DNA from: Chloroflexota bacterium
GTDB taxonomy: Bacteria > Chloroflexota > Limnocylindria > Limnocylindrales > CSP1-4
Assembly: GCA_017881985.1 (NCBI GenBank)
Contig: JADGQH010000165.1
Coordinates: 1-7,221, forward strand
Direction: 5' to 3'
Length of the DNA: 7,221 bases
This document shows positions 6,195 through 7,221 of this stretch, in pieces. Under the pieces are notes generated by a model. That model saw nothing but the letters and a program-made list of their open reading frames with translations. It did not search any database and was not told the DNA's origin. The stretch's first letter is position 1. The number at the start of each line of letters is the position of its first letter. Both the position numbers and the translations under genes were made by a program.

Positions 6195-7053
6195 GCCGCA
6201 CGCTCCCGGTGGTCGCATCGGTCGCGCCGGCAGGGCCCAGGAGGGCGAGGAGCAGGGCAAGCTCGTCGCGGAGATCGGCGCGGGTCACGATCCGGTCCAC
6301 GAACCCGTGGCTGAACAGGAACTCGGAGCGCTGGAAGCCGGGCGGCAGCTCCTCCGCGATCGTACCGGCCGAGACGCGAGCGCCGGCGAAGCCGATGAGG
6401 GCCTTCGGCTCGGCCACGTTGACGTCGCCGAGCGCCGCGAACGAGGCGAAGACGCCGCCGGTGGTGGGGTCGGCCAGGACGGAGATGTAGGGCAGGCCGG
6501 CGGCGCGGAGCCGCTCCAGCGCGCCGATCGTCTTGACCAGCTGCATGAGGGCAAGCGTCCCTTCCTGCATCCGGGCGCCGCCCGAAGCGCTGACCACGAT
6601 GAGCGCGACGCGCTCGACAAATGCGCCCTCCGCCGCGCGCGTCACCTTCTCGCCGACGACCGAGCCCATCGAGCCGCCCATGAAACCGAAGTCGAGGGCA
6701 CAGATCGCGACGCGCCTGCCGCCGATCGCGCCGAATCCCCAGCTCGCGGCATCGCGCCGCCCGGTCGCCAGCTGGGCCGCGACGAGGCGGTCCGCGTAGG
6801 GCTTGGAATCGACGAAGCCGAGCGGATCGCGCGAGGCGAGCCCCTCGTCACGTTCGCGGAAGGAGCCCGCGTCGAGGAGCTGGTCCAGGCGCGCCTTCGC
6901 GGAGATCCGGAAGTGGTGGCCGCACGTGCCGCAGACGCGCAGGTTCTTCTCGAGGTGCTTGTTGAAGAGCATCTCCGAGCAGCTCGGGCACTTGGTCCAC
7001 ATGTCCGGCGGGTAGGTCTCGCGGCGCGGCCGGAACGGAAGGGTGAGCGGCAT
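6187..7053 (-). CDS. accD: Acetyl-CoA carboxylase, carboxyltransferase subunit beta (AccD)
   Basis: AccD is the zinc-binding beta half of the carboxyltransferase. The 288-residue protein begins with a short basic leader and then the four-cysteine zinc ribbon: WTKCPSC (Cys22, Cys25) and VCGTCGHHFRIS (Cys41, Cys44). The crotonase-fold body shows DFGFMGGSMGSVVGEK (121-136), the oxyanion-hole region VSASGGARMQEG (154-165), DPTTGGVFASFA (195-206) and GFAGARVSAGTI (221-232). It closes with the family's PPGFQRSEFLFSHG-V-D block. Length is close to the 304 residues of E. coli AccD. The ATG at 7053 has GGAGG 8 bases upstream and overlaps the stop of the preceding frame as TGATG. Direct coupling to accA by an 8-base overlap fits the need for equal amounts of the two subunits. 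Confidence 0.97.
   Translation of the reverse strand: MPLTLPFRPRRETYPPDMWTKCPSCSEMLFNKHLEKNLRVCGTCGHHFRISAKARLDQLLDAGSFRERDEGLASRDPLGFVDSKPYADRLVAAQLATGRRDAASWGFGAIGGRRVAICALDFGFMGGSMGSVVGEKVTRAAEGAFVERVALIVVSASGGARMQEGTLALMQLVKTIGALERLRAAGLPYISVLADPTTGGVFASFAALGDVNVAEPKALIGFAGARVSAGTIAEELPPGFQRSEFLFSHGFVDRIVTRADLRDELALLLALLGPAGATDATTGSVRRG
6203..6207 (-). promoter_or_regulatory. Ribosome binding site deciding the accA GTG start
   Basis: GGGAG lies 8 bases before the GTG at 6194, within the end of accD. It supports this start, which agrees with family alignment beginning soon after, against the longer in-frame reading from 6260. Confidence 0.65.
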
Positions 7054-7221
7054 CAGGCGAGCCTCCGGCGCCGGGAACCGGCGGTCGCGACGTTCCCGGC
7101 GGTCCGGGCCGTCACGGCGTGCGTCGTTGCCGAGGCGGCGACCGCGGTCATGCGGGTCGTCGTCACCGCCGCGGCCTCGCGAGCTGCGCGCGCGGCGCGC
7201 ACGGCGCGGGCCATCGGGTCG
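7053..7221 (-). CDS. C-terminal end of an unrecognised upstream gene (5' part outside window)
   Basis: On the minus strand one frame is open from the window edge to a TGA that overlaps the accD ATG as TGATG, the same junction seen at accB/accC and fabZ/phosphoesterase. Of its 55 sense codons, only four (two GCA, one GCT, one GGT) do not end in G or C, which matches the real genes here. The peptide is low-complexity, rich in Ala, Arg, Thr and Val, with a basic SRRRRLA-like end, and shows no domain I recognise. It is probably the tail of the gene before accD in the same operon. It could instead be a chance open frame in GC-rich leader DNA, so its identity and even its coding status are uncertain. 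Confidence 0.5.
   Translation of the reverse strand, partial: DPMARAVRAARAAREAAAVTTTRMTAVAASATTHAVTARTAGNVATAGSRRRRLA
7062..7066 (-). promoter_or_regulatory. Shine-Dalgarno sequence of accD
   Basis: GGAGG lies 8 bases before the accD ATG at 7053 and fixes that start. It allows accD to be translated independently even though its start overlaps the upstream stop. Confidence 0.8.

Larger units (their letters stand above)
1..7221 (-). other. Single fatty-acid initiation operon with translationally coupled junctions
   Basis: The gene order along transcription is unknown tail, accD, accA, accB-like, accC, fabZ, metallophosphoesterase, fabF, second accB-like. The junctions are TGATG at three places, ATGA and GTGA at one each, an 8-base overlap at accD/accA, a 2-base gap at accA/accB, and a gap of 84 (or 12) bases at accC/fabZ. 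No stretch above 300 bases lacks a gene. I see no hairpin-plus-T-run terminator and no convincing promoter, so both operon ends probably lie outside the window. Confidence 0.85.

Noticed and set aside
1..7221. tRNA, rRNA, insertion sequences, attachment sites and rho-independent terminators.
   Set aside because: The window is filled with coupled genes. I saw no cloverleaf, transposase, inverted terminal repeat or hairpin followed by a T-run.

Overview
The window is a very GC-rich stretch, by eye above 70 % G+C with almost every third codon position G or C. All of its genes lie on the minus strand, so the transcript runs from high to low coordinates. It is a compact fatty-acid initiation operon: the tail of an unrecognised gene, then accD, accA, an accB-like gene, accC, fabZ, a calcineurin-like metallophosphoesterase, fabF, and the start of a second accB-like gene cut off by the window edge. 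All eight stop codons are TGA. Most junctions are overlaps of 1, 4 or 8 bases or gaps of 2 bases. There is no room for an internal terminator, and I see no promoter, RNA gene, mobile element or CRISPR array.

Together the genes make malonyl-CoA and use it in the type II fatty acid cycle. AccC carboxylates biotin on the carrier protein, AccA and AccD move the carboxyl group to acetyl-CoA, FabF condenses malonyl-ACP with acyl-ACP, and FabZ dehydrates the beta-hydroxyacyl-ACP. The metallophosphoesterase sits between fabZ and fabF with overlaps on both sides. It is not a standard member of this pathway.

The most interesting observation is that the AccB encoded next to accC cannot be biotinylated. 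Its carrier domain is intact on both sides, but the family's E-A-M-K-M motif reads D-V-L-G-I, with glycine (residue 156) where the biotin-bearing lysine belongs. A second AccB-like gene begins directly after fabF and has a recognisable AccB N-terminal segment, but its carrier domain lies outside the window. The operon therefore seems to encode a pair of carrier-like proteins, one of them dead as a carrier. This resembles in principle the plant BADC proteins, which are BCCP relatives without biotin that associate with and modulate heteromeric acetyl-CoA carboxylase.

AccA and this AccB also carry unusual low-complexity C-terminal tails: eleven R-(D/E)-x triplets in AccA, and an acidic Ala/Pro/Asp tail with an 11-residue duplication in AccB.

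Separate AccA, AccB, AccC and AccD subunits with such high GC argue against a typical actinobacterium, where biotin carboxylase and carrier are usually fused. They would fit a GC-rich Chloroflexota-type lineage. This placement is an inference from gene organisation and composition and is only tentative.
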